The notes below the pieces were generated by a model. The model saw only the letters and a list, made by a program, of their open reading frames with translations, was not told the origin of the DNA and searched no databases. The position numbers and the translations under genes are program-made. A stretch of 64,000 bases of DNA from Scatophagus argus (lineage: Eukaryota; Chordata; Actinopteri; Scatophagidae), in NCBI RefSeq assembly GCF_020382885.2, contig NC_058513.1:11557641-11621640 (forward strand). The letters run 5' to 3'. Shown piece by piece: positions 1 through 13,440 of the stretch (positions are counted from its first letter, which is position 1; every line of letters starts with the position of its first letter).

Positions 1-464
1 ATACATGGTATTCTACCCACTGTCTGGGTCACTTTACTACCGGTAGCCTAAATACTGGGTTAACTCACTGAGTATTTTAAGGTCATCATCTCAAGAAGCA
101 TTTCAAAAATAAAATAAAAATGTCTTTTGTATACTGAAAATTGTGAACTGAACAAATTCTTTGAGAGTGAAATACCAGTCTAAAAATTTAGCACATGTGC
201 AACTCCTGTGTCTGTGTACTGGTTGTACACAGTATTTAAAGAAATCGTTTTGGCTTTGTCTAGCTTTCATTTGGTAAATGTTGCTGATAAAAAGACACTT
301 TCAACAACCTAGCAAATACTGAGTTAAAGAGTTATGTAAGTGGTAATATTTAATAATTTATATTCCGTTAGTGAACTTTTCATAAATGCCCACAAAGCAC
401 TGGCTGCTGACAAAACATTGTTGAAATGGGCTCTAGGCACAGTGCAACCGGAAAATTCAGGTAG

Positions 465-607
465 AGGAATCAGAATCAGAATTCTTTAAGGAGGAGGAGA
501 GTAAGGAGTAGTGGCTGATGAGGGCTCCTCTCCTTCCTCATGTCCACTATCATCTCCCTGGTCTTGCCCGTGTTGGGGATGAGGTTGTTGTTCTCACACC
601 ATGTCAC
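465..607 (-). mobile_element. LINE reverse-transcriptase relic (CR1/L2/Rex1-type)
   Basis: Read on the minus strand from 607, the sequence encodes TWCENNNLIPNTGKTREM, IVDMRKERS and so on. This is the block after the catalytic region of fish non-LTR retrotransposon reverse transcriptases (usually W-C-x-x-N-x-L-x-x-N-x-x-K-T-K/R-E). A stop codon lies directly upstream. Downstream the frame passes into a GAATTCTGATTCTGATTCC tail typical of the 3' end of such elements, so the copy is internally deleted and inactive. Confidence 0.6.
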
Positions 608-1111
608 ACTACATCACCCATATACAGAGCTGTGGCATATTTCAACCTGGAGTATTGTGATCATAAAGTCAAGTCCAACCCAGGTGCTGGGTCAAAGGCT
701 ACACACAGCCCAGGCACTGGGTCATACTAAAGACTGAGGTTTGTGTTTTGAAAATTATATATTATATGATTATGTTATGATTTTAGAAGTTATGTCAAAC
801 ATACACGAAAGCCTTACAATAGATCACAGAACGGTTCATGATGTGTTTAGTCAGGCAGCAATCCAGGCAGATAAGCAGATAGTTCGTTTGTTAGCTAGCT
901 AGCGCACACGAAGCTTAATGCAAACACAACTAACACTAGCAAATTAGCTATGCACAGCAGCAGAGACATCCCTGGAGCAAAGATGGGAAATAACCTCTCA
1001 GTATGTCACATCGGGAACTTTTATTGACTTCCATATTCCATAAATAATGTCATATTTTGTTGCTTTGTTTTAACATTGAATACATTGTTTTTTGTCATTT
1101 TGATTGCTCTT

Positions 1112-1198
1112 GTATTACAGGTTGGCATCAACATGGTTGAATATTTGAGGGATGAGAGCAGGCGGAAACTGAACTGGGTCCCCAGGTTTATGGTGTAG
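1112..1198 (+). pseudogene. Possible last-exon relic of unknown origin
   Basis: A pyrimidine-rich tract and TTACAG acceptor-like site are followed by an open frame, VGINMVEYLRDESRR..., about 25 codons ending in TAG at 1196-1198. It lies within a repeat-rich block, so it may be part of a transposon or captured gene rather than a host exon. I do not recognise the family. Confidence 0.25.
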
Positions 1199-1614
1199 TT
1201 GAATTGTTCATTCTGTTACGTATTTTTAACTATTTGTTCTTGTACATAATTATTGTTCTTGTATATAATTACATAATAACTACATTTTTTCTTGTACATA
1301 ATTACTTTTTATTGTTTTTTCAACTTTTTGTGCATTTTTCCCATTTTAAATACATTTATTTAAATTCTATTTCTTCATTACATGTCATTAGTAGAGAGTA
1401 CATTTCTAATGTTTTGGCTCCTGAAAAAAACGTAAAAATAAATAGTAGTGATAGATGTACTACATGAGTGATGATGATGATGAAGTACTAAGTGAGTAAT
1501 TTGTTCAAAATTGTCAGTATTATATTCTTTAAACTTGTTTGCTTCTCTAAATAACTTACATGTGTATAACCCGCAATATAAAAAAAAATGAGCATAACAT
1601 AATTCAACATAATT

Positions 1615-1880
1615 AATGGGTCAAATAAACCCAACTAAAAAGGTTAATGTAAACCATTATTGGGTCAAAAGGTCACAACCATTTTCTGGGTTACTGTAAC
1701 CCAACGTCCCTGTCAGAATAACCCAATATCTGGGTGGATTAAGCTACCCATATGTTGTTTTAAATTACCAACCCATCTTGCTGGGTCATTGTAACCCAGC
1801 GCGTTTGCTGTCCAATAGTGACTCAGCACCTGGGTAAGAAACCACCCAATTTGGGTCGTTTTCAACCCAGTAGTTTTTAG
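1615..1880. repeat. ACCCA/TGGGT palindrome-rich repeat block
   Basis: CTGGGT recurs at 1686, 1730, 1781 and 1830 (spacing 44-51 nt), usually preceded by ACCCA a few bases earlier. Perfect short palindromes occur at 1687-1703 (TGGGTTAC-T-GTAACCCA) and 1844-1856 (ACCCAA-T-TTGGGT). Similar motifs lie at about 10-60 and 675-725. Such sequences are common in teleost non-autonomous elements; the family is not identified. Confidence 0.6.
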
Positions 1881-2530
1881 AGAGATACTCCCACAGAGTT
1901 TTGGCATTCTTGGATCTCGCCTCATTTTTCTCAGAACTTATTTAAAAAGTATTTAAATAGAATATAAATGAGTCTCTTCTTGCTCCTCTCATTGTAAAAG
2001 CACACTGTGTAAGTTTCAGTGTGTGAGCGGCTTATTCTGACTCAGCACCAGCTGAGGCACATTTTGTCTGGATTTGAAATAAAAGGGAGGGAGGACAGGA
2101 TCACGCCAGGAGTAGCAGGCTTGACTGGAGGAAACCAGGCTGGCAGCGAACCAGCGCCAGATTTTACCAGATCCCTTTCCTTCCATCAATGGAAGGTATC
2201 ATTTTAAAAATGCACACACAAAAAAAAACCCACATTCTTTTCCACTGACTTCTTAAATTAAATGGAAATGTGCAAGGAAGGGTGTATTTCACACACTGAA
2301 AGGTCTTCAGAAGGTGTGTCTCTTCAGTTTGGATTTATTGATTCATGAGGTCTTGATAAGCAATTGGACTCTGATTGTAACTGAGCACCACCCTGGAACA
2401 AATTCCTGACGACAGAGTAAAGTATTTTAACCATAAAGAAAACCAGCAAAGAGTGTGTGTCACTCAGCACTGTCCTGGAGAAAGTAACAGGATTACGACA
2501 GACAGCTAAGTCAACAGCTGACACGCATGC

Positions 2531-2550
2531 ACACACACACACACACACAC
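2531..2550. repeat. (CA)n microsatellite
   Basis: About ten CA units, visible directly. Confidence 0.9.
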
Positions 2551-3717
2551 TGTATACATGCTCACACAGCTGACAGTGGGACAAAGCACCAACTGTCTGA
2601 ACTGTCCTGGACCTGAAACCATCATCACTCTTTACTATCTGTGCATATGCTTTTGTGTGTGTGTGTTTTCCAACATAACTGACAAGCATAAGATGCAATT
2701 TAAAGAAAGAAAGTCTGCGCTAAATTGCAAGCACCATACAAGAGCAGAGGAAGATTTCCATGTTGCCTCAGTGTCAAAAAGAGAACAACTGTTACTTCAC
2801 TAAACTGAATTTAGTCCACTTAATTTAAATTAAATACTTGAAAAACCTTCAGAAAAAATAGCACGTTTCAGTAGGTGGAGCAAATTCAAAACACTCATCA
2901 CTTTCAGAAATGATGAGTTATTAGAAAAAGACGTCACATTAAAACAGTTTGCCTTTAATACGGTATGAAGCATGTGGGATTTTAGCTACTTGGACAAAAA
3001 ATTGTGTGAAGTCACCTTGGGACATTTTTCATTCTGTCAACATTATTAGACAAAAAGATTAATAGGCAACTTGAAAATATGACTCAACTGATTCTTCAAT
3101 AACCGAAATAACTGCTGGCTGTAGCCCCTCCAGCCGAAAAAAAAAAAGCAGATTTACTGTTGGGGTCTGACGAATTAAATCAAAAAGAGTACAATTTTCA
3201 AACTGCAAGAACCAAAACTTCAGTTAAACGTTATCTTGCAAAGCTGTAGTACGACATGACAGTTAAAAATGACAACTCTTGATTTTGCGTGATATGATAA
3301 CTCCAGGCAAACAAACAAACAAAACGTTGGCTGCTGTCTGGTTAAAATGCTTTTTGTTCACCAGTGTGTCTTTGATGTTATTTATAATAGATTCGATGGA
3401 ACTTTTCAGCCTTATATATTCTGCATGATTGTAACTCTCCAAACGGTCCTCCTTTGCCGTGGCTGAAAGGCATCTTAAGTTGAAGTTGGTCAGGGTGAGT
3501 GCTGAAACACTGTGTTAGTGTACAGTGCAGAGTGGAAGAGGCGAGACCTGCTGACTGCTTCTACCTTTTATTATACAGGGTCATCTGATGCCAACAATGA
3601 AGCTGCTGCCTCATTATCTGTCTGCCTGCCAGGACGAGGCTCACGCTGATGTGCCATTCATCCTATTCAGATATACTGCAGTGGCAGAGTGGCACGTGCC
3701 TGTGCATGAATGTCAAT

Positions 3718-3719
<2 letters not shown>

Positions 3720-3761
<42 letters not shown>
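3720..3761. repeat. (CA)n microsatellite
   Basis: About twenty uninterrupted CA units, one of the longest such tracts in the window. Confidence 0.95.
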
Positions 3762-3765
<4 letters not shown>

Positions 3766-6276
3766 ACTGGTAGAATCCTCTGGAGGGGGCTTGATAACAA
3801 CTGTTTACCGGGGGACTCGTTCTGCAGTCCTCCTATCCAGCGTGCTGACGCCGCTAAAACGCATTCACTTCAAAACAACATCACCAAAACAGGTGACTGG
3901 CCAGCGGACCGTTCTGGATATTAAAACCTGTGGGACATCTGTTGCTTTTCTTTGGGCAGTCTAGTCTTTCAGCACATGGTTTGGGGGACAAGGAGGAGGG
4001 GACGGGGTGGTGAGAAGGCTTCGTATGGCTGACAGTTGTCAACACAAGTCATGTGGTTTTCTAACCATCTGCTTAGAGAGTCACTGCCTCACAGACCCCC
4101 TGCATGATGACATAACTAATTTAGATTTTTTTCTTGACAAACAAATCGTAACTGGCTACAGCAGTGATAGATAAATAAATGTCATAACTAGATGAAGTGG
4201 TTGAGCTAACATAAAACTTGATGATCTGTGGCTGGTAAATAATTTGTCAAACCGTATACACACATAAAAACCATATGAGATGATTTAGTTTAGGACGTTC
4301 TGCTGGCTTGGTGGTCTAATCTCCACTAGGGCTGACTTTTTGACATCAAATATTCTCATGATCCATTGTATGTTTGGGCTCTCCAATCTTAAAAATGTCT
4401 GAAAAAAATCAAATGTCCACAACGTCCAACAGTCCACTAGTGAAAGATATTCAACTTACTACCACATAAGAAAAAGAAAAGTAATGAATCCTCACAACTG
4501 AAGCTGCAACAAGGAAATTTCTCATTGTGTATTAATTGCAAATGAATTTTCTGTCATGTGACAACTGATTAAATGACACATAAACCATCTAATGTTCTGG
4601 ACTCCAGTGCAGCTCAGGGCTGTTGTTGCATGCCAGCCATCCCACTCTCCCAGTCCTTGCAGTTCTTGCATCTGACCTGTTACTGATCTTGTAAAGGCCT
4701 TTGCCTAACAACTCCAAGAATCAATGTTTGTAAGGTCCCACATTGGGTTCTAATGGTTTTACTCCAAACAACAAGTAAAAAGCAGGACTGTGAAGGGTGC
4801 AGTCTGGCTTGCAGTGCGCATTTCAAACAGATGAGACAGCACGGCATGGCTTCAGCCAACAGGATAAAAAAAAAAGACACATCTGGCACACTGAGTCAAA
4901 TGCCTAAAGATGCCAAACTCTGTTGAAATATTTGGCAAAGCCATCCTGTCCCAAACATGTGAACAGCAAACACATACACAGAGATGTCTGAATAAGCATG
5001 CAGACGCGCTGTACTGTACGCTAACATGCCAGCTCTGCATTTCAATACAAACTAGTAACGGTAACAAAGCCTATTCTGTCACAAGTACACCATCAATTCA
5101 AATTGCTTACATCAAGAGACAGTAGAGGCTGTTCGTTTTATTTAAAAATAGTCCAAACAGAATGCTGACATTCGTGCTTAGGGTGACTTATCAGTTTGTG
5201 AACGTATCTTTCCTTTTATGCTCACATTTCAGAGTAAGAGTTGTCAATCAACTCAGATTGAAGTTACATATAAAAGTGTGGAAGGTTAGGTTGTGTTAGG
5301 TATTGTTAAAGATATAAGCAATGTATAGACTCATAAAAAATAATCTCTGCAAGTATCACTTATGACCCACTAGAAGTGTGGGATGTTGTCTGTACTTGTA
5401 AAGATCCTGTCCTTTGCCTGTATTTTCTTTGCTATGTTTGGGATGTTTCTGGGCATCAACTGTTCTCAAATACCCATGTTTTAGGTTGGTGGGGATTTGA
5501 TAACCTGCAAATAAGACTTAACAATAATAAAACTGTCTTTCTCTCTTACTGTACCTTAAAATGTGTGTTTACAAACAGTACACCAAAATCTTTTCATGGT
5601 GTACCTTTAACTTTAACTAACGATTTGGTGGCAAAGCATCTGTGATCAACCTTTTAGCCACATCAACAGCATTTGAATCAGCTCAACCAGTCTGTTCATG
5701 ATTAAATTGTTTACTAGAGTATAAAATTGTTTACAAGAGCGCTTAGTTAGCACATAGATCCAGCCTCTTTATTTTACCAGACTGATGTATTTAACTTTAA
5801 AATGTACAAAATTTTCTTCCAGGTCTCACAAAATCCTATGGGAAACACTGCTTCCACGCGTCTTTACTTCTGGTTGGTTTAGAAACAGCAAAATGTGTTT
5901 CTATTGAAATTCAAGCCTTATTTATACTAGCTGAAATACCTCTTAGGAGATGTAAATAAAGGCTGATTGTGACTTTTCTAACAGTGGAGAGAACATTGCT
6001 AGATGTGTTCCTGCTGCTGCTGTAGGAGTGTGGGGGAAAACCTTGGGTGGGTCCTTGGAAAAAGACTGGAAATACTCTTTTTGGCTCAACCAAGACACTG
6101 AATCCACCGTTGTCTTCACAATTTCTTTCCATTTGCTTTCCAGCATCTCTGCAGTTTGTCCACCACACAGACGTTCCCTCAGGGGGACTCCACTTCATCC
6201 CTTGTCTTAACTCATTTCACTCACATCTTTGTTTTTCCAATTCTTTCTCAAGCATGCACATGTTGAATATTAATGG

Positions 6277-6298
6277 CACACACACACACACACACACA
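6277..6298. repeat. (CA)n microsatellite
   Basis: About eleven CA units. Confidence 0.9.
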
Positions 6299-8770
6299 TT
6301 TAAACACACTGGGTGGAACTGGTCTTTTGCATAAACATTTCCACAGCAAGGAGCTCAGACGTCTGAGCTCAGAGGGCAGAAGCTGCGTTGTCACGAATAC
6401 AGAGATCTGTTTGGACAGAGGACCGAGGGCTTTCCTTGGGAGGACCCCAGAGGTGCCCAAGGATATGCCGCACCCTTAAAACATGACTGAGCCCTTAATA
6501 GTCTGCATATGAGCTGTTACATAACTGATCTCCCTCTTGGAATCACATCATCACATGCCTGCAGGAACAAGATCGATTTATGGAGGGTGAAATAAGCGTG
6601 CTCTTTTTGGAAAAATCCATCCAAACGCAAAGTTCTTACATGTTATTTCCAAACTTTTAGACAACTCAAGGTGAATTGAGGACATTAACAAGAGACTGCC
6701 AAGATGGCAAAAACCAGGATTGCTTTGATGAGTTTTGTGAATCAGCTCTTGGAACATTGGAATAGTCCAGGCAGAAGCCGATAATACCAGATCTTGAAAT
6801 TGTCACAAGCAAGCAAATACGTGAGACAACAAACATGGATTACCCTCAGTTTCAACCAAAGCTGAACAAAACTCTATGGTCTATAAAACCAGTTTCTTCA
6901 CTGTCATCCTCACATATGATGAATGTTACATTTTTATGAATTTATGAATTGAACTTCTATTTATCTCATTTGTGGAAGGTACCAAGACACTCACTTTTGT
7001 TTGATGAAGGATGGTAGCAAGAGCAAAGTCCAGCTTTCTGTCTCAGGTCATCGACAAGCAAACTGCAAAGTATTTGCATGCTTGCTGCAGAATATCTAAT
7101 ACAGTGTGATGGCCAAAGGGTCATTTATGTGCCTAAAACTGTGTTACTTATGTAACTAATTTGTCACCTCCCAGACCATGTTGACTCTGGACAGATATCC
7201 AAGTCTTGATCTCCAAACTCTTCCTCCTGCTTTCCATATCCAGTTCAGATCAAATTAAATCTCCTGGCTTCCCCTGCATATTCAGCCAAGCTAACTAACA
7301 CTGTGTTGTCAGCATATGGAATGTATTTAATGCCTGAGAAATACATTTTCTCTGAATTGATGGCATATTGCATAATGGGATGATTTTATTATTGCTATTT
7401 TGCTGGACATTCTGTTCTTACGCTGCAGCCTGCAGCACCTTTGAATGGTTGCAATCATAACTGCATTACACTAAAAACCTATGTGGCTGTTATAATATGT
7501 ACAATTAGATGTTTCACTGGATTTATGGGGGACAGTCACTGTACAGCGTTTGTGACATGTAACAGGCTACGTGCAAACTGACACAAACATCTCAAGTTTC
7601 TCTGTGCTGATACAGGACCCTGTTGCAAGTACTGAATAATTCAGTGTGTAGGATGTTTATGTGCATACAAAATCCTGACTAGGCACTAAACACAGAAGCA
7701 GCACAACGGGAGAGAAAAAGATATCCTTGACCAAGGATAGTAGTTAAAGAAGCAGAAGCAGACGTCTGCCAGGTATGACTCAGAAGAAAGAAAAGGTAAA
7801 ATACACCGTCATGCTCAGTCCTGTGCGAGAACGGACAAGTTATTTAATCCTTTTCAGGTTAAGAGTGGTGACTGGATGTTTTCTTTCTACCTTATCGGAC
7901 TGTATTCCTTACAGATATACAGTATGCCGATATATATTATCCCTTTTGCTGCTTTATAAGGGGTTAAACTGGGATAAAAAGTGCCAGTGTGAAACATCCC
8001 ATTGGCTTCGTTTGTTTACAGTATGAACATGCACATGTGGAACAGAACATGAGCAAACAAACATGGATGGCGATGATAAACTGCTGTGCAGCGAAGAAGC
8101 AACAGGTTCAGAGGTTGAATCTAAGTTCTGTCACTGTTTCACTGTTTTATAGGGCAAACCAAAAACTCAATGACGAAAGCTGTGAGTAAATGCTGTCATG
8201 GCACAGACACATACTGCATTGTGCTGACAGAACAAGCATGTGGGCCTGGCTTCTGCTCTCTTGGCAGTGAGCTTTGTGCTTGGCAGATTCCTCCTGAAAT
8301 AACTGCAGCTATGATCTATCTTTTGTTTTTAACAACACAATTATGTTTAAATAGACAGCTGTACAGACGTGTATGTGTCTGTCAGCTCTGGCAGATTAAG
8401 TTTGGTCCATACCACAGTCAATTGTGTGCACAGAATTTAAATAAACTGGATATAATTCAGCTTCAGATCCTTTATGCCAAGTGGCTGAGCCAAGTACATC
8501 ACTGAAGCAATCCTACTGCTAATACAGACTCCTGCCAGAGCTTGAAAGTGTACAGACTCTTTAGACACTTTATGATGCGTATTACGGTTTCACTGTGCAT
8601 TCACATTTGCATCAACACTGATTTAGTCTCTACACTCTGGCCTGATTTGCTGCAGTGGACTGAGACTGACTGATCGATGTCAAACCGGTGCAGAGTGCTG
8701 ATAACACTCACAGTATGGTAAGATTTTCCAGAAAATGTATGTCAACAACACAACCTGTTTGTGTTTATGT

Positions 8771-8776
8771 ATGTGT

Positions 8777-8811
<35 letters not shown>
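8771..8811. repeat. (GT)n microsatellite
   Basis: GT units with one AT interruption near 8781. Confidence 0.92.
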
Positions 8812-8815
<4 letters not shown>

Positions 8816-9286
8816 AACAGTGTGTTGCCACCCCCTCCTCCTCTCTATGTCACGGTGGAACAACTGACAGCAGCAGCCACAGGTGACACACACACAGACA
8901 GCGGTGAGGATTATTTGGTCTGTGGCGTTCACTGCCGTCAGTCATTCAGCTCACGCCATTAGTCAGCTAGCCTGATCGCTCTGTGTGTCCACACCGTGAC
9001 TGGCAGCACTGATGTCTGTGTGAAGGGCAAATCCTTTCCAAAGTACGCCCCAAAAAGACTGTCAGCACCCGCCTATTACAGTACAAACGTTTTCGAATAA
9101 GTATCACAGAGGAAATGAAAGCGCATTTCATCTCAGGTCCACCGCAGAAAAGCTAATGTCATGACTGCAGATGAAGGAGTGTGTCTGTATGTTATTACAC
9201 ACTTATATGTGCTTCAATTCATCCATCAGCCCATGAGAGTTCCTCCAGCGTTTTATAAGGCGCAAAAATCGAAAATGTCTGCCTAC

Positions 9287-9720
9287 CTGTGAAGTGTCTG
9301 AACTTCCAGTGGAAATAAAATGTGGGATCGCGCCGTTGGATCCAGTCAGACAAGATATCCAACTTCTTCAGCCTGGTGATGTGGTGGCGGAGTTGCTTTT
9401 TCCCAGCGACACAACTTTTTTTTTTTCTTTTTTTTTTTGTGAGCAGTTACACGTCCCGGAGCTCCGGAGCTGTGCGCGGGCTCATTACTTCCGAGAGGAA
9501 CCGCTTCAGGCCGGCGTGAGAGTCAAGGAGACATGATGACAGCAGAAAAGTGACCCGGGTGGTCCTGACGGCTGTGGCTCGGTACAATCAGCTGTCATCA
9601 CATTAGGGACAGGGGCAGCCGAGTCGCTTTGAGCCTCTCCATGCCTACACACAACAACGCCACCCACTTTTTTCCAAACAGACCCTTAGCTGTCCAGGCT
9701 GGTGCCTGACTGAAAAGAAA
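9287..9720 (-). promoter_or_regulatory. CpG-rich putative promoter and 5' non-coding exon of a leftward gene
   Basis: The patch around 9430-9640 is rich in CG dinucleotides, unlike its AT-rich flanks. On the minus strand the sequence TTCACAG followed by GTAGGC forms a good 5' splice site (exon end 9287). No matching coding exon was found between 1 and 9286, so any gene would continue outside the window. In human, DNMBP lies next to CPN1 in the same orientation with its 5' end facing the CPN1 3' end. That makes dnmbp the best guess, by inference only. Confidence 0.4.
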
Positions 9721-12700
9721 AGAAAAGCGTACACGAAAGTAGAGAAGGACCTGACTAATTTCACCATAAATTCATTTTAAGTTTTTTAAAAAAAAGTGTA
9801 TACTTTCAAAGTGTTGTTTTTAAATAAAGCATACAATTTTGCAGATGCTATAGGCCAATGTGCTACTGGCGCTATAACGAGGTAAAAGAGTGACTACATG
9901 TATTTACATCTGATTTCTTCTGATTTTACATCTTAATTACTTTTACCACTCAAATTCACAGGAAAAAAAAAATCACTACTCTTAAAGCTATAGTTATTCT
10001 ACAGCTATGATGAAGTGGTATTAAACTTTATTAAACCACTCACAGGAATATTAATCAGTTGAATTTAGCTCCAGCTTGACTAGCTATGCCATTAAAATGC
10101 TGCTTAAACCATTAATCCAATTACATAATATGTTTATTGTGGCACTTACAAAGAGGTCTTTGTGTCTAACAACTTTTTCTCCTAATTGGAGTTACAAACA
10201 ATTGACTTTATTAACTTTATTTATTTCTTGGTTAACTGATTGATAGGTTGGTTCTATAAAATATACAACAATGGTAATGGTATATTACTCACAACGCAAA
10301 AAAAAATGCTCATTTTGCTGTCAAAGTAGCACATCCTCACAATTTGTAGTTTACCAGCTCAGCACAACAATCTATTGCTTGTGAAAGCTATTGATGGGAA
10401 AATAGCTAGAGAGTGAAACAAAGAATGTTTCCTTAATTCATTACTTCATTCCTGCACAGGCCAGCACATGTTTAGACTGACCACTCCACCCAGACCAAAC
10501 ACTGTTCACAGCAGTTTTAGGAAGTAAAATCTAAGTTTGGCAGTGAATGATTTCTCTGTAATGTTTCAGTTAGAGTCACGATGATGATGTGACTGAATGA
10601 AATCACATGTTCAGAACTGATTACATAAGGAAAATAAAAGATATGACAATAGCTAAAGGGGCGTAAAAAAGTTTCCCTGCAAACAAAGCTTTCTGACACT
10701 CAGCGGGAAGGTGTAACCAGTATTCTGTTTTTTGTGGTCTCGCTCTCCCACCGCAGCTCCTTCATTTGAAGTCATTAAGACAATCAGAACCTTTTTTTAG
10801 AGAGAGAAAATCACAGTCATTGCACGAGGGATTATACATTTGCAAACCCTTCCCTCAGCCATGGCCGCTGTGTGCTGTGGCGTGAAACACTGAATCTAGT
10901 TTTTTGCTGCGTCTGCTGTAATAACAGCTTCCTCATATGAGATTTTGTATGTGCACAACAATAGCAGGAAACAGTCCGTTGGATGCTTCAGCTGATGGCA
11001 TGGAAAAGGAAAAGATATGGCAGAGGTCACACAAAAACACATGTGGAAACAGACTCACCCATACACACATACCTGCACCCTCCAACAGATTGATTGTAAC
11101 ATATACCACACGGTGTCATTTCTTGCATGTGTGAACTTTGTGTTCATGCACAACAAAAAAGATTACATTTGCTTGTAGAAAGCCATTTCATCTACCATTA
11201 AATTTTCTTTCAAGTCCAGTAAAGCTCCAAAAATACATCGATCAAACAACCAATCAACCAATATGCCTCAGTCAGTCTTTCAATATAAATGTTAATTATT
11301 GTATTTGTATTCAAATTTTATAACATGCACTAGAGCGCATACCAACTAATATATTTGCAAAGTATTGCTTATACTGCTACTTGCATATATCAGTATTTAT
11401 TTTTAATTCATTTTTGTGTCCACTGAAGAGATAAAATGCAGAAAATCATTTTCTTACAATGGGATAAGCAATGCAAAAGATTGGTTTGGCTTGGTGTACC
11501 ATTACATTCTTTTCAATCAACCATGTTTTTCTAAAATTTTATCTTTTCCTGAACTGAAAAGAAAAAAAATCCCCATCAAGTCCAAACTGATTGACGGCGA
11601 GAGTTTCACCGTAAACTCTGAGTCAATTAGTGTGGGTTAGTCGGTGTAGGAGATGTTTGGCACCGTAGCACCACTACTGGGCTTCATTGACGCCACATTT
11701 GGCCAAATGCAAGTGTGAGTCTTCACAGACACATGCACGCACACATGCACATCCACACACCCATGCAACCACTGAGAACACTCCAGATCAGCAACTCTGT
11801 ATGAAATGTTGGCTTTGTCTCCTCTCACAGTGGCCACTTTCATTCAGGGGCAATATGTGGGTCTGTTGTTGTCTTTCAATATTTGCTGCCAATTGATCTG
11901 CACTATAATGCTCTGTAGGCAGAGAATAGATTGGCTGGCGTACAATCAGCCTATTGTGTCTGCACTGAGAGCTCAGTTGCAATGACAAAGTGTTGGAGTG
12001 GGCAGAAAATGCAAATGATTATACTCATTTATTGGAGTTACTGGACTGAGAGTCGAACTGATGTCAGTAAGTGAGCGAATGAATAAGTGAATGACTGTCA
12101 TGACAGCCGGTTTGAGGTCACATCACATATCAAATTGCTCACGGTTCATATTTGATTTTTGGCTTATTGCTATTCTGATGCAGTCAAGTTTATTTGATTC
12201 TCTATCCACCACTGTAACTCTTTTCTCTGCCATGATCATGTAATTGTTATGAAAATATTGACAGGACTGACAAGTGCTCCTCTGACCAATTCATTTCCAG
12301 CTGCTGGTTATATCAGAAGCCGCCAATTTGTTTCATTATGCTGCTGAATCTATAATATGTCACTCTGGTTTAGGCTGGGACTGAGGACTGAGATTTAACA
12401 TAACCACTAACGTACTTTGGGAGGGAGGAATATTTTTAAACCTGGTTTTAGCAGGTAGCATGGTGTGTATGTGTAGTTTGGCCTCAGAATTGGTTTAAAA
12501 TAAATCTTTAGTAGCCCTATGAGCATTTTATTATTTGTGTGACCCCGTGTTTGTTTTTCAGGGAGTCTCTATGTCACTGTCATGAATTCCCAGAGTGCCA
12601 GATGGAGTGCGCTTTTCCTCTTTCCTGTTCGTCAGAGAGAGGCTATTGTTGTGTGTTCTGTGGCGTCTCTGAATGGCACAGGAAAAACAAGCACCAGAAT

Positions 12701-13292
12701 CCAGTTGGTGAAGGGCCTCTTGCCTTTAGTTTGGAGTATCGTTCTCTTGATGAGGAATCATACGGTGAAAACCAAGGGTCACATCCAATAATTAAACATC
12801 AGTCTTGGATCTGACATACTAAGTAACAAAGTCAGTTACTTAGATGAGGACAAATATATTCTTTTTTGTTAGTGTACATTGTCCTAACAGACATCATCTT
12901 AGTCTTTGCTGCCACTTCCAGGGGGGCTGAGGTCCAGTCTTGTGACAATGCAGAATGTCAGCCTTTACCTCAGATTGTATCATACGAATCATCTGCCTTC
13001 CCACCACATAAATAAGACAGCAGTGCAGTGATCAGCAGTGCACAATATTGCTTCTTGTTTGCACATGGAGTGGGGCTGTTGTAGGAGTGCGCCACCAGGA
13101 AGCCGTGGGCTCTGATCGGTGTTGCCAGACTTTTGGATGATGGAATTGGCTCAGCATATAAAGCAAAATAAAAACATGGTGCAGGTCATGTTATAGCAAT
13201 CAACCACAATGGATAAGAAGTCAGTCCTATAAACATTTTTCCTGGAACTGGCACAAGAACTAATGAAGTAAAAATGTGTTTCATGTCACAGT
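9721..13292. other. Gene-free AT-rich stretch
   Basis: Between the CpG-rich patch and the short inverted-repeat element at 13.3 kb I see no supported exon. A 91-codon open frame near 12.54-12.81 kb has no family resemblance and was not called. Confidence 0.5.
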
Positions 13293-13440
13293 TTAAAGGT
13301 CTGGTCTGTAGGATTTAGAGGCAAAAATGGAATATGATATTCATAATTAGTTTTTAGTGCCCCCTGCAGGCGAGGGTGAGAAGAGGGGTGCTCAGTTAGT
13401 TACAATGTGCAAATACACCACTAGAAGCCTAGAAGTGACA
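13293..13440. mobile_element. MITE-like teleost repeat, internally deleted
   Basis: Starts TTAAAGGTCTGGTCTGTAGG, followed by ATTTAGAGGCAAAAATGG, AATATGATATTCATAATT and a GGGGTGCTCAGTTAGTTACA segment. This is the recognisable left and right consensus of an abundant teleost short inverted-repeat element whose copies begin TTAAAGGTCCAGTGTGTAGG. The middle is missing. Confidence 0.55.

Larger units (their letters stand above)
608..9286. other. Gene-free stretch with scattered repeats
   Basis: Apart from the repeat block at 1.6-1.9 kb, the exon-like relic at 1.1 kb and the microsatellites listed separately, I see no coding exon on either strand. The reading frames present are short and lack family resemblance. 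If the promoter at about 9.3-9.7 kb is real, this is first-intron sequence of that gene. Confidence 0.5.

Noticed and set aside
518..730. Plus-strand open frame of 70 codons
   Set aside because: It is the antisense shadow of the minus-strand LINE reverse-transcriptase relic and runs on into ACCCA/TGGGT repeat.
2531..2550. Possible CRISPR-like or other regularly spaced repeat arrays
   Set aside because: Only simple dinucleotide repeats are present. No spaced direct repeats of the right kind occur, and the genome is a vertebrate.
3649..3964. Open frames with His-Thr repeats
   Set aside because: They are translations of a CA microsatellite.
12539..12814. 91-codon open frame preceded by a TTTTCAG acceptor-like site
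   Set aside because: No family resemblance, low-complexity Cys/Ser content and no partner exon.
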